Source: Planococcus citri (taxonomy: Eukaryota; Arthropoda; Insecta; Hemiptera; Pseudococcidae). Taken from it: DNA of 64,000 bases. Positions 9,786 to 21,975 of the stretch are shown here, piece by piece. Numbering within the stretch: the stretch's first letter is position 1; each line of letters begins with the position of its first letter. The position numbers and the translations under genes are program-made. The notes beneath the pieces were generated by a model that worked only from the letters and a program-made list of their open reading frames with translations, had not been told where the DNA came from and searched no databases. The stretch spans positions 45,728,836 through 45,792,835 of the forward strand of contig NC_088681.1 in the NCBI RefSeq assembly GCF_950023065.1, in the 5' to 3' direction.

Positions 9786-12700
9786 CGTGAATTGTTCTGG
9801 TTAATAAAAGTAAGGAAACTAGAACGATTTTCCAGTTCATTTTTTCAAATGTAGGGGGGGGGGGGGTCATTTCCCCTTTTTTCGAAAATGGTCTTGGAAA
9901 ATACGAAATCCAAAAACAAGAAAACCGTGTTTCAAAAAACAATTTGAGGTCTTCCCAAAACATTACTCTCTCTGGCATTATTGGATCCACTCAATGCATA
10001 ATTTATCGAATTGTTTGGGCTTTTGAAGATACATAGAAGGGTAGTTATGAATCCTGAATATTAGGATTTGAAAATTTTAAAGTAGCTAGATATTGGGAAG
10101 GTGTGAAGTAGATCTCAGAACTCAGATATTTAAAAGTTGAATATTTTAAACTTTTGGTTTATTTATTCGAGCCCAATTTGGGCAAATAAACATAGCAGAG
10201 AAAAAAAACTGAACCTGATCCCGATTGTTGTTAGATCCAGAACCGAAACTTCAGCACTGGATCCGAACTCCAACCATTGATCCTGATCCTTTATAAATTG
10301 TGAAACCGAATCCCTGACCCAACCATCCCTATCCCTACTCCCAATTTTAAATCTGGCTCATGCAGTTCACTGTGCAATTCCTTGTCAATTTTTTTCTTCA
10401 GTGGAGTCTGGAGCTGGAGAGAATCACCTTGAAGATTTTCGATTAGAGAGGAGAACATCGTAGAACATTCGCTTCATATCGAGTTCATTTTCCAACGTTG
10501 AGTACGAATAAAATTTTGATTTTATGCTCGTAACTTTTCTGAGGCATTTTTAACGAAAGAGAATCGAAGGTTGAAAGTCCTTGAACCATTTTTATGACAT
10601 CGTTATCACGTAGCAATCTCAAAATGAAATGAGTGTTAACAGATGGTGCGGCAAAACAGTCTGAAAATTCATGTACCTACCTAAGTATACATGAAGCATT
10701 CTGCATTACCACCTTGTTTGTTTTATTTTCCAAATTTTTCAAACATGTTTCAAAATATTTTCTTGTATGTGATTTTTCTAGATTGAATTTTTTCCCGATA
10801 AATTGCCATCACCTTGAATTTATTTTGTTCTTTCGATATTTGTAGCCTATTTATTCGTCTGGAATTTTATTTCCCGCTGTCAAAGATAAACGGCAATGTA
10901 GGCGATATTAAATTTCGTGAAAATTGCTATTTTATTTTCGTTTTTGAAAAATACGACTCTCCATGAGTCCATGTTCCAGATCTAGTACGTTACCCTCGTA
11001 ATTTTACGAGAGGAAAACGTACAAAAAAATTCCTACTACTAAAAATGTCATTTAGGTATGCAAATTGCTTGGAAATTTGGCGTTAAATTTATGTCTCTTT
11101 GGCCAACTTAGATACCCATGGTGGACATGAAATTCGACCTGGTCTGCATGATCCTTTTTCAAATACAATAGAACTGTCTGCAAATACCCAGATAGCCAAC
11201 AAAAATATGGCTAACTGTACCTAGGATAGTAAGTTGGGTAGGTACAACGTGCGTGTAGATTTAGCCAAAAATTTTCGTTACATTTTCAGAATACGATAGG
11301 CCAGCTTGAACAGTATTGAAAATGAAATTACGAAAATAGATAGAATCAGATTATATTACCACTGGGTCGAATTTACGAGCATATATTTGTACGTATGCAT
11401 CGATATAATATAGGGAAGGAATGGTGTCTGGGGGATGGAGAAATGGAAGCGAAGGGTGTGAAAAACTAACTCATTCAGATCCACAAACGATACGATTACT
11501 ATCAAAAACGAATGGCGTATAAGTGTACGAGTTTAATGTTGTATAAAATACACTGTATAATACATAGCGTAATATAAAACAAAAGAGAGAAAAAGAGTCA
11601 ACGGCGACATGACTTTTCGTTCGTATACAAAACAAAACGCCTACTTGGTTTTAGTATTAGAGAGAAACGCCAACGAACACGTCGCAAAAATGCTGTTATC
11701 GTAATACACAACATACACAGTATATGTATACTATACATTATAAACACTAATTTTCAACGTATATATACAGTATAAGCGAACACAAAACAAAGTCGGACGC
11801 GAAAAATGAAAGCAGATACTATTTTAAAGCTGCGAATAAATTTCTACTCGCGAAGCTGCTTTTAATACAAAAATTTTGCTCTCTCAAAGAGAGAGAACAG
11901 TGGCTTGGGTTTTCGGTGGGCATCTTGTTTACAGCACAACAACAGAAAACCAAAGACTTGTCTCCATTTCGGCGTTAAATAGCTTTTTGTTTAGAGTTTA
12001 ATTTTTATGCTATTGTTAAATTTTGGGCGAATAAGACATGAATGCAAATACTTACGGTATGTACCTTATAAGACTTGAACATATAACACCTGTTAAAAGT
12101 TCCTTGTTAAGCGTATATATAGCATATAAACTTGACGCCGAATTTATAATTAAAGTTGAAACTTCGGCGATACCGTAGGCGCAGCAGGAGGCGGTGTTTG
12201 AGGCGTTTTAACAGAATGGGAATCCGCTTTACTAAAATCCCATCCAGCCATCAGTCATTACTCGATAATAAAACGAATTTACATATTTACCAGTTATCGT
12301 GTACCCTCTTCTCGCCACCAATCCGTTATATCGCGGTTTGGAAATTATTTTTACAGCATGCGAAAGCTTTTCGACGACAAATTGGCGCGAAAAATTTTAT
12401 CGAATTGTGGCACCGTCACGTGCTACGTTCCGTATTCGTTTTTCAAATCAGCTCGTGATGATGATTCCGCGATGTGCTGAAGGTAATTTGAATAAAAAAT
12501 GTTAATAGATGGTATTTTATTATTCGTATTGTGGCTTGGTTTATTGCTCCGGCGAGTATAAATACCAATTTTAGGATCGGTTTTATTATTATTACGTTTT
12601 TTGCCTCGGTTTTGTACGTATTGATTTTCAACGTGCGGTGGTGAGGATTGTGACTTTGGAAGGTTTGAGAGGAATTTTAAAAGGTCCTACGAGAACTCGT

Positions 12701-15535
12701 TTGGAAATGTGAATATTTTTCAGTTGCAAATTTGAATTTTGGTTTTAAAAAATTCGAAAATTGGAAAATTTTTATTTCTTTTTGAAAATTGGTCAAAAAA
12801 TTATATTTTTCTCGAATTCCATCTTCGAAAATTGTAAGAGTATGGGAAAATATTCAAGCCTGTCTACCATGTTTTCTACAAGGTCAAGGATTTACAAATA
12901 ATAATTCATCGTCTTCACCACACCTCTGGTATAAATTCGACCTTCGAATAGTCTCTATGTTAAAAAATCTCACATACATCTCACAATGGATGTTCAGCTC
13001 ACAGCTGCACCGCGGTCCTCCTTATTATACATACAGCACTTTCCCAACCCCATACATTGTCACACATATTATAATCGTCATATGCTCACTTCACCATCTA
13101 AAACTCGCAAGTTTCAGTAAAAACAATTTGCGCAAGACGACAAAAGCGACGCGACATTTGTTTATAATGCCCAAACTCGCGTGTGTATTTTGTACATTTG
13201 CACACACTGACGCAACGTTTTCAACTCCATTAACACAAATAAAGGCCGAAGCTGAGTCTCGAGCCGAGTCTCGCCATCGCCACCGCACAAACAATTCATT
13301 GTAAAATTGCCTTCCACACGCGTTTAAAGTTTACACCATTCTTCCTCCATCCTCGTGTCTCGAATTCGTGATAAAAATTCGTTCGACATAAACAAGCATT
13401 CATATTTTTTCACATTATTTAGAAAGTTTTCGTCAGCTCGGCCCAACTCAACGAACGCACTCGCAGCACACGCCTTGAACATTTCTTGGCGAATAAAAAT
13501 TTTCGTCTTTTATAAGTACATTATATATTTTCTAAAAATGATGACTTGGGCATTGATAGACCGACCGTGGTCAATGTAAATCATTAGCCATTAGGTACAT
13601 TATTTTATTGTACGAATATGAACTTGGTCGTTTTCTCGCAGTTTGAGATCTTCTTTTTCACCTTAAATTGGTTTCAAATATAATTTTTTTCACTTGCCTT
13701 GGATCTAGAAAAATAAAACTTGTTTTGTAAAAATTCAATATCACGTTCGAGTAACCTATAATAATTGCTGTCAGTCAATTTTTGTTTCCTAACTGAAGAA
13801 AATTTCAAGGAAAAAAATAAGAAAATTTGAGATTTATTTGTTTTTTTACTCTTTCTTATCCCCCCCCCCCCCACAAAAAAACCGCGAAGATTTGATAATT
13901 TTCGAAAATATTTTTCCACGTTCCAATAAAACAAAATTCCAGCATAACCTACTCGCATTGTTTTGAATTTCGATATTCGAACGAAAACAAATCCGATGAT
14001 TATCAATTTGATGATTCTGTTATTCCGAAAATCGTATTACATCTGAAGAAACATTTCCTTATCGTATTAAGTCATTTTCAAATATCTCGAATAGCGAATT
14101 CTGTCATCGATATTTTTTCACTATCTGAATTCCAAAGCAAAGAATGTGATGTATGTAAAAAAAATAAGGAAAGAAAGAAGAAAACAGCCAAACATTTTCG
14201 CATAGCGATTGATGACGTTATAGGTTTTTGCGTATTTGGTCGCGATTTAGGGAAAATAAAAAGAAATAAATGTTATTTATTATTTTTTTTTCAAAATATC
14301 TCTCGGTCTTGACCTTTAAAAACTAACAAATCTCATCGAATAACAAAACTGAGAAAACGTGAAAATTCAGATTTGAAATACAAAAAAAGTCGAGGAAATT
14401 TCAAATGAAATACTATAATTAACATAATAAGACTCATAATGGAATTCTTCGAACTGGCACTTTTCTATTTGAACTACACATAAACCAAGCTAGAACGAAA
14501 GAGCATTGCCTAAAAACGCCATAACTGAAAGTTCAGATCCAAAAGCCCAAGTTTGGGTTTTTGAAGAATTATTGAAAATTTTAAATAAAAACTTTTATGA
14601 GGAAAGTGAACCAACATGAATAATTCCTTCAGTTCAACTCCCACACATCAACAAGTACCTACTAAGTAGTTTTGGGACATTCTGGAGCCTCCAGCGATTT
14701 TTCGATTTTCTCCAGAAACATTAAGTTATTCTGGACAGGCCAAAACATGAGTTGACCCTTATTGCGTACTCTTTTGGTCGTTTTAGGTGATTATTCCGAA
14801 ATTCTATAGGAGCACCGGTTCAAAAATGAATTTGGAGCGAATTTGTAAATTTCAGAAACAGGGGGAGGGGAGGGAATTTTTAAACAAGGAATATAAGGAG
14901 CCGGTTTCTCAGTAAACTATCAATCTGGTTTGTCTATAGAATCACATGTCTCGAAAACAATCGCTATTTTGACCTATTTGGAGTCTCCAGCGACTTTTCA
15001 AGTTTCCAATTTCTGAAATTTTCTTCTTGAACTGAGTTTATTTTTGATCCCTCCAGAGTAATTGAAATTCGTGGAGAAATTATCTAAAATTCTCTGAAGT
15101 CCTCGAAAATTCTAAATTGCAATTGCTCTCGAGTCAGGTGATAATGTGAGCATATCAAATCATCATAATTTCCCGAAAAATCTGCTTGTTGAATGCCTTT
15201 TTTGAAAATCTGACTTTTTTCCACTTTTCTAAATTGAAAGTCACGCTAAGGAGCTTTACAAAGCTCAAGAAAGGCGTTGAAAAAAGAAAAAAAAAAGTAA
15301 AAAAATCACCAAAACAAAGTGTTAGAACACCATCCTTGATACTTTTGCGACGTATTTAGCCTGTATTTTGATCAATAATACAGTAAAATGTTAATGTGCA
15401 TTGCTTCACCAAAAAAAATCCAGATGCTGCCAAAAATTGCTTGAAACAGTTCAGGATGTGAACTAGAAATTGAAAAGCCGACTGCAAATAGATTTTTATT
15501 TGTAAGCCACGAGAGCTACAGCACTGTGATGAAAA
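9786..15535. other. Long unique-looking stretch, no gene supported
   Basis: Contains homopolymer G (about 9854-9867) and C (about 13861-13872) tracts, scattered TAGGTACC strings and microsatellite-like ATATATAC. Frames at 12156-12458, 12299-12505 and 12789-13304 (plus) and 13674-14006 (minus) lack known domains. The segment 12130-12480 is richer in CpG and looks less degenerate than its surroundings; it could be a conserved noncoding element or an unrecognised exon. Near 14690 the phrase TGGAGCCTCCAGCGATTTTT matches the module of the 31-33 kb foldback. Confidence 0.45.
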
Positions 15536-15990
15536 ATTTTGAAAATAAACGACAGTGGGTTTTGCGCCAGGAATGAAAAATTTTGACGTCAAATTGCTCT
15601 AATCAGAACAAACCGGAAAGGCTACATAGGTGGGCGGGTTCTGCGCCAGGAATGAAAAAAATCCGACACGCAATTGCCTCAATCAAAACGAGCATGGAAG
15701 GCTACAGAGGTAGCTGGGTTCTGCGCCAGAAGTTGAAAATTTGACGGTCATTTGCTTCAATCAGAACGAATTTAAAAGGCTGCAAAAGTAGGCGGGTTCT
15801 ACGCCAGGAATGAGAAATTTGACGCTAGATTGCTTCAATCAGAACGAACATGAATTGCTACAGATGTAGGCGGGTTCTGCACCAGGAATAAAAAGTTTGA
15901 CTCTCAATTGCTTCAATCATGAACATACAGGAATGAGTACAGAATTGGGGGGAGGCGGGTTCTGCGCCAGGAATGAAAAATTTAGCCATT
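15536..15990. repeat. ~79-bp tandem array, six copies
   Basis: GGGTTCTGCGCCAGGAATGA or a close variant starts near 15557, 15636, 15717, 15795, 15873 and 15958, giving a period of 78-85 bp. Each unit continues with TTTGACG, AATTGCTTCAATCAGAACGA and GGCTACAGAGGTAGGC. The last copy is truncated, and a weak fragment (GGGCGGGTTCAACTCCAG) lies near 16095. Confidence 0.92.
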
Positions 15991-16402
15991 TTCAGGATGG
16001 AACATTCTTTGGCCCCCTCCTATTCTAAACACAATTCTTGTCATGTTCCATGAGTGAGCAAATTGATTGAGATTATATAATTTGACTCGAAAGATGGGCG
16101 GGTTCAACTCCAGAAATCAAAAAATGTGCTAAAAACACAAGCGAGGAGCTTCTTTTTTTTATAAGGTAAATTGCCAATAGTGTGCGGAATGAGGAAAAAA
16201 TTTCATTATTTGAATTTCAAAAATACTGCTGAAGCTTTTTGAACAATCGCCTACAATTACCAGTAAACTTACAAAAAAGTATTCAGAAATGAGTTTAGAG
16301 TAAACAAAATTCCATCAAAAACCATTGAAAAAAGTGAGAAAAATTATCTATTAAACCATTAAAAAAATGCTAAAAATCGTCAAAATTAGCATAATTTTTC
16401 TG

Positions 16403-16436
<34 letters not shown>

Positions 16437-16772
16437 GGAATAAAACCAAAAAAAATTATTTGAAGAAACTTTTAAAGTCAACTCAACTCTATAAAAAAAA
16501 TAATAAAACTGACAAAAAATTGTTTAAAAAGTCACCAAAAATTTTGTTACTTACTTTGAATTTTTCAACAAACTGAAGCTTTATGCAAATAACGAATTCC
16601 TAAAGCTAAGTAAATATTCAAGTAAGTAATCAAGAAATTTTTTCAAAATTTAAATGAAAAATAGAAAATTGAACGCATTGGCTCATTACACTTTGGGTTA
16701 TTTTTTTATTCAGTTACAAGACAATTAGGTACGTAGAATTATTGGTGTATCCGCATACCTAATCAGAATTAT
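15991..16772. other. AT-rich sequence with long poly-A tract
   Basis: An A-run of about 30 bases spans roughly 16403-16433, and the short lysine-rich open frame over it (16367-16576) is caused by the tract. Nothing else recognised. Confidence 0.6.
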
Positions 16773-17358
16773 TTCTAGCTCAGTCAAATAGAGGAAAAAA
16801 TAGGTGAATCCAAACATAAATTGCGAATCTGCGACCAAAGGTTTTTTGGTGAACATTATCCAGGTTACTATGGTGAACAACATACTAAAATTTCCCGCAA
16901 TTACTCTTAGAGTCAATCCCCCCCCCCCCACATAGTTGATCAAAGCCCCAAAATCATGTTTTTTCCAAAAAAAAAAGTTCTAAAATATCTACTTTTGAGT
17001 ACAATGAGCTCAGTAATCATTTCATCTCCTCTTCAATACCTATAAAATGCGACCCTTCAAAATGACACGTGATTTTAATAATTGTACATTTTTAAAACTT
17101 GGGACTTGCCGACTTGGAACCTGTTCCAATTGATCAAATGAAGTCAAACTTGGGGAATGGGATTATTCGGAGAGCTGGAGTTGACCTCTGGAGTTCGGAG
17201 GGTCAAAGTTGAAAATTACAGAAAGGTCATTTTTTTGGAGTGGCATAATATGGTCTCAAATGGATGAAAAGGGTTAAAAATCATACCATATTGGTCATTA
17301 TTTCCATTGTGATCAACATATCCAAATTTCAGCTTCCTATGTCATCCCCACTCCTTTT
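16773..17358 (+). repeat. Dispersed repeat family C, copy 1
   Basis: Starts CAGTCAAATAGAGGAAAAAA and contains, in order, GGTGAATCCAAACATAA, GACCAAAGGTTTTTTGGTGA, AACATACTAAAA, a C tract (about 16919-16929), TGATCAAAGCCCC, GAGCTCAGTAATCATTTCAT, ACTTGGGGAATG, GAGTTGACCTCTGGAGT, CATATCCAAATTTCAGCTTC. The same order recurs at 41812-42120 (truncated) and at 50693-51270, and inverted at 51376-51828. Confidence 0.85.
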
Positions 17359-19987
17359 AAGGTGGAAAAACCATCTATACCACACTATATAGCAGAAAAT
17401 GAAATTCAAGCAATTCTTTACATGGCCATCATTGAAGAAGGAAAAAAATCAATCACTTTCGAGCCTCTCATCTGATAAAATTTGTTTTCTGCGTTACCTG
17501 CGTTGAAATTGCATTATTCAATGATGTAAATAAATAAATAAACCAAACGAGAGAAAAAAAAATCAAATCCAGGTAAGTAAGTACTCCTTCGTTTCGTACT
17601 TCATCGTCGCAAACTTTAAACCACGAAATGGAGAAAAATCGCACACACTTGTTGGCACGTGGCGAACAAAATCCCACCAATAAAAATTCAATCTATTAAG
17701 ATAAATTTTAAAAGTCAATTTCGCCAAACATCCGTGGACTTTGCGTTCGTGTTAGAAGACGAAGACGACGACGACGGACGCGACAATTCGCATCGCGCTC
17801 CTTAACAGCCTTCTTTATAGTATCCGTTGATTGCACAACATCAACACATACACAACGATAGGTACTCGGGGAAGCGAGGAGAACACCAGCGAGATGAAAT
17901 TTCCACTGTAAGTATATTTGTAAGAACGATTACGTGCGGTTTTATTGCGGTCGTAAAGTCAAAAATGGCTCTATCGAAACGATGTATAAATGTATTTGAA
18001 AATTGTTAACGATGCGACTGTATGTAGTATAGCTTCGCATGCTACCGTACGTAAAAGGCATACTCGAACATGTCTGCATCGAAGGGGGGGGGGTCTAGGA
18101 GGAGGTTTCAGTTGTACTCGATGTGATACAGTATGTGTAGTAATTTTCGTCTCATTTGTCGCGAAGAATAACGCCGATGCTTATACGCTGTAGGATTTTA
18201 TAATTGCCTGGCGGGTTTTTGTAAAATGCTACTGTATATCCATATAAGGTCACTTGGGAAAAAGGTCGCCTTCGTATAATATCACACGTAATCAATTTCT
18301 CATTTAAAACTTAGCGAGAAAACGTTAGACTACACTTTCAACACGATGCTGCCCTGCCTGCTCTATGTCCTATGTGTACTATACCGCAGCAGCAGATAAG
18401 TAATTGTGAAAATGAGACGTTAAAAGACGTGCCCGCCAAAGATGGTCGAAGAGGTGGCAGAGGTACGAATCGGGCAATCATTAAAGAACCGTTCTATCGC
18501 CCTCATAATGTCTTATCTTTTAGAGAACGCCGTAAATGACAACATATTGGCGGCAATAAACGTTACCGTCGTCGAGTTTAATCTGTAACTTTATCTGGGC
18601 GTTTGTCGGTTTTACTATAGATAGATTTTCTAAATCTAGCGTACTACCTACTGTGCCTCGTCCCGTCGCTCATCGTATACTATAGTCCTATGCTGTAATA
18701 ACCCACTCGAGTGGGTGAAATGGTGTGCTGCGGCTTGCAAAAGTTTGCAGATGTCCAGGTAATTATACTCTAGCCAAGAGACCCGGTGCGATGGAATTGG
18801 TGAGGATGGGGGTAATGGGGGAGGAAGAGTTTGACGATGATCTCGACCAACGTAATGTATACGTAGGTAAGCATATGGCCTAGTGTAGGTGGCTAAAATT
18901 TAGCTATAAGTACTTCGAAATAGTTACATAATTTGGCCCCGATGCCTGATACGTGGCTGGGTATTGAATTGAGTATCGAGTTTTGAGTTTTCACAGCTAT
19001 AAGTATCTAGGTATTTTTCACGTACCTGGCATTCGTAAGTACCGTTATCTCGCTTCGTAGCGTATTTAATTTGCAAGTCCCAATTGTCCGAATCTTCGTT
19101 GTGGACTACTTGATACCTGTCGTCAGTACTGTATGTTAATACGCCCGATGTTATGATATGCCAATCTCGTAGCCGTATCCACGTAACCTGTAATTGAATT
19201 TACTCTTGTTAATGATGGATGATCAGTTATTCTGTTTTGATGGTAGATGAAAGGGAGAGAAGTGAATGGAGGTTGCTGTAATGAGACAGGTTGATTAACA
19301 TCTGGTTGAGAGGGTTTGCACGAAGGGTTCGACCTGGGTGCGAATTTACATAGATAGTTGTATTTGACTTTACAAGGTGTTCAAGTTCACAGATCTACGA
19401 AATTTTGAAAAGTACAGGAAATGATAGTTAATTTTTAATTCTTGGAAAATGGTTAAGAAAAATCAGTTTTTCTTATCCTTATGATAATATGATTTTTTGG
19501 TCATGTTTGTCTTCAGTTCTTCGATCACTTTCTTTGAATTTAAATATTCGTGTTTTTCTGATTGAAATTTCAAAATGATCGAGCAGCCAAATTCATTTTA
19601 TTTTTAGCAAATTTTTTGAAAATTCAAAATACTTGAAGAAACTGTCTGTTGAAGAAGTTTAGTTGCTTTCAATTTCTTTCAAAAAGAATAGGTAAATTCA
19701 TTCAATTTGAGGGTCTCAATATATATAAATTATTACCTATTTGACTTTGTGCTACTCTGTCCTCTTCCAAAGCATTTAGAAATTGTGAATTATCCTCCAG
19801 GAACATGTAAATTTCTTCAGGATTAGGTGAAGGGAAGAGGTGGTGTAGGGTATTGGTTATTGGTATTGGTAGAAAACAAATTGAATCGATCATGAGTTGT
19901 TATTGTTGCTCAAGAGTTTCTCATGCATTCAGAATTGCTTTTGAACCTTTTATTTTAAAATTTTAGATTTTTCTTTTTTAATAACAC
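17359..19987. other. Unique-looking stretch, no gene supported; CpG-richer core
   Basis: From about 17700 to 18700 the sequence is richer in CpG and less monotonous than the rest of the window (GACGAAGACGACGACG near 17758, and a stretch at 18470-18620 with TAAT and TTATCTTTT words). That is compatible with a conserved regulatory element or an unrecognised exon, but nothing coding could be shown. The frames at 17827-18009 and 17990-18193 have no domain. Confidence 0.4.
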
Positions 19988-20668
19988 ATCTGAGTACCTT
20001 AGAGTCAAACCCAGAATTCTCCACTTTTCACCATTTTGAGAAAAACGCAAAAAACTGATGAAAGGTGGGAATCAGCAGTAGCAGGTTTCTGATCTCGCCT
20101 ATATATAGTGCTTCGGGTAACAATCGAATTAACAAAAAAAAAAATTTTTTCAAGTCTTTCCATAGCAGTAATTCACGATACCATTTTGGAGAATTCTGGT
20201 TTTGACTCCAAGTCTGTAAAAAATATCGAAAATACACGAAAATGCATAATAAAATGAGGGATAATTCTAGATTCAAGTCTGTTGAAAGTATCTCAAGGTT
20301 GTTTATAGTCGACTAGAATAAAAAAAAAAAATTTTTTGAAGTATTTTTTTCAAAGTTTGACTTGAACGGGGTATTTTGGACCCCCTAACCATTATGGGAT
20401 CGAATGGGGTAAAATGTTGAATGGCAATTGATGCGTACCTACTAACTGTACCCAAAACGACCATAATCTCATTTTTGAAAATTTTGGACATTTTTCGGAA
20501 TTTGACTCTGACCTGGTACTTTGGACCCCCCTGACTGCGTCATTGTGTCAGATAGGTAAAAACGGAGAATGGCAATCGATGCGTACCTACTAACTGTACC
20601 CAAAACGATCATAACCTCATTTTTGAAAAATTTGGAGAATTCTGGGTTTGACTCTAAGGTACTCATCT
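19988..20668. mobile_element. TIR element with 32-bp perfect inverted ends
   Basis: Positions 19992-20023 are the exact reverse complement of 20633-20664 (ends GAGTACCTTAGAGTCAAACC). The 4-bp flank ATCT is repeated at 19988-19991 and 20665-20668, a possible target-site duplication. Inside, a related inverted word (TTTTGGAGAATTCTGG near 20186) and a ~140-bp direct duplication (20356-20490 and 20500-20640, both with GATGCGTACCTACTAACTGT) are found. No transposase is encoded. Confidence 0.85.
20356..20640. repeat. ~140-bp direct duplication inside the TIR element
   Basis: Two adjacent copies share TTTGACT, GGTA(T/C)TTTGGACCCCC, AATGGCAAT, GATGCGTACCTACTAACTGT, ACCCAAAACGA, CATAA and CTCATTTTTGAAAA in the same order. 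Confidence 0.85.
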
Positions 20669-20869
20669 GTGGGTTGAAACGAACATTTAAAAAAAAATTG
20701 CGTGAATTTGGTTGGTTAGGACAGATGAGACAAAATTTTATCTTTTCATATTTTCAGAATTTTAGGATCCTTTTAACATGCTTAACACACAAACTCTCCT
20801 CTGCCATCTGAGGGATGGAAAAGAGGTTTCTTTCGATTTTGGCAATAAATGAAAATTTTCTAAAATAGG

Positions 20870-21382
20870 TATGGACAACACTTTTCATGCTGAAAAACAT
20901 ATCAAAAAATTAAGATGGCATCATTTCGTAAAAGCGATTTTAAAAAATTGGAAGTTTCCGAAAAATACAATTTTTTGATTAGGTAAAACATGAAAAAAAG
21001 TTTTGATTGGTGAAATTGACCCATTTGACATCGTATGCATTGAAAAATACCCTTTCACTCGATGAAATGAACTCATCACAAAAAAATCAAAATTCTGAGT
21101 GAATTGAAAAAATAAACGAATTTTAATTTTTTTGCTACGAGTGTAATTTTTATCAACTTTTTCGTGGAATACGTCAGAAAGAGATCGAAATAAGCTTCAA
21201 CTTTTTCAATGGATACGTAAAAATAGAGGTCAAATGGGTCAACTTCATCAATCAAGACTTCTTTTCATGTTTATAAAAAAAATCGCACTTTTCCGCGAAC
21301 TTTCAATTGTTTTAAATTGATTTTACGAAAAAACGCCATCTCAATTTTTTAATATGTTGTTTAGCATGAATAGTTGTCCATA
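20870..21382. mobile_element. Foldback MITE, arms ~180 bp, TA-flanked
   Basis: The left arm from 20870 (TATGGACAAC, then TTCATGCT, AACATAT, AAAAAATT, AGATGGC) is matched in reverse complement by the right arm ending at 21382 (AGTTGTCCATA). The pairing continues inward through TGACCCATTTGAC (21023-21035) against GTCAAATGGGTCA (21228-21240) and the word GTATGCATTGAAAAA. Outer TA dinucleotides at 20870-20871 and 21381-21382 suggest a TA target duplication. No coding capacity. Confidence 0.82.
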
Positions 21383-21660
21383 ATACATTTTTTTCAGAAT
21401 TTTTGAGAGTCAGAACGATATGAAAACTACGTTTTGAAACTTTTCGAGCTAATTTGTCGTACAAAAAAAAGGGGCAACGTTGATTTTTATGATATCACCA
21501 GAAAGTCTTTCAAAACCCCTAACTATAATTGGAAAAAATTCCATTTTGGTAGGTATCGTGGTAATCGAGTAATTCCACTGCTTGAAATGGATGATATTTA
21601 AAGTTCACTGACAATTTTGACACCCCCTTAGCAGCCTTTAAAAAAGGCCTAGACGGTTGC
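21383..21660. other. Unassigned AT-rich sequence
   Basis: No feature recognised. Confidence 0.4.
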
Positions 21661-21975
21661 CATTTTCGCCATTGGTCATCCCTTCAAAAGGTCTTTCCAC
21701 AGGAAAAATTTCAAAAAAAAATCAACGACCCCCCTCCTTCCCATTCAACACTTTTTGGTCGAATTGGCCTGGAATGACCCTAAAAATCAGAAAAATTCAA
21801 TTTAGTATTCAAAAAATTTCTTTCGCCATTGGTCATCCCTTCAAGAGGTCTTTCCACAGGAAAAACTTCAAAAAAATCGCCGACCCCCCTCCCTACCACT
21901 TCTTGGTCGAATTGACGCGGCATGACCCTAAAAATTCAGAAAAATCCAATTTAGTGTGCAAAGAATTTCTATTTA
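21661..21975. repeat. ~158-bp tandem duplication
   Basis: Two head-to-tail copies (about 21665-21822 and 21823-21975) share TTTCGCCATTGGTCATCCCT, GGTCTTTCCACAGGAAAAA, CGACCCCCCTCC, TTGGTCGAATTG, ATGACCCTAAAAA and CAGAAAAAT. The open frame across them (21657-22022, plus) is created by the duplication and has no domain. Confidence 0.9.

Noticed and set aside
12156..13304. Cluster of frames at 12.1-13.3 kb as exons
   Set aside because: No domain, and no consistent splice donor/acceptor pairs found; kept only as a possible conserved region.
16367..16576. Lysine-rich 69-codon frame
   Set aside because: Created by the poly-A tract.
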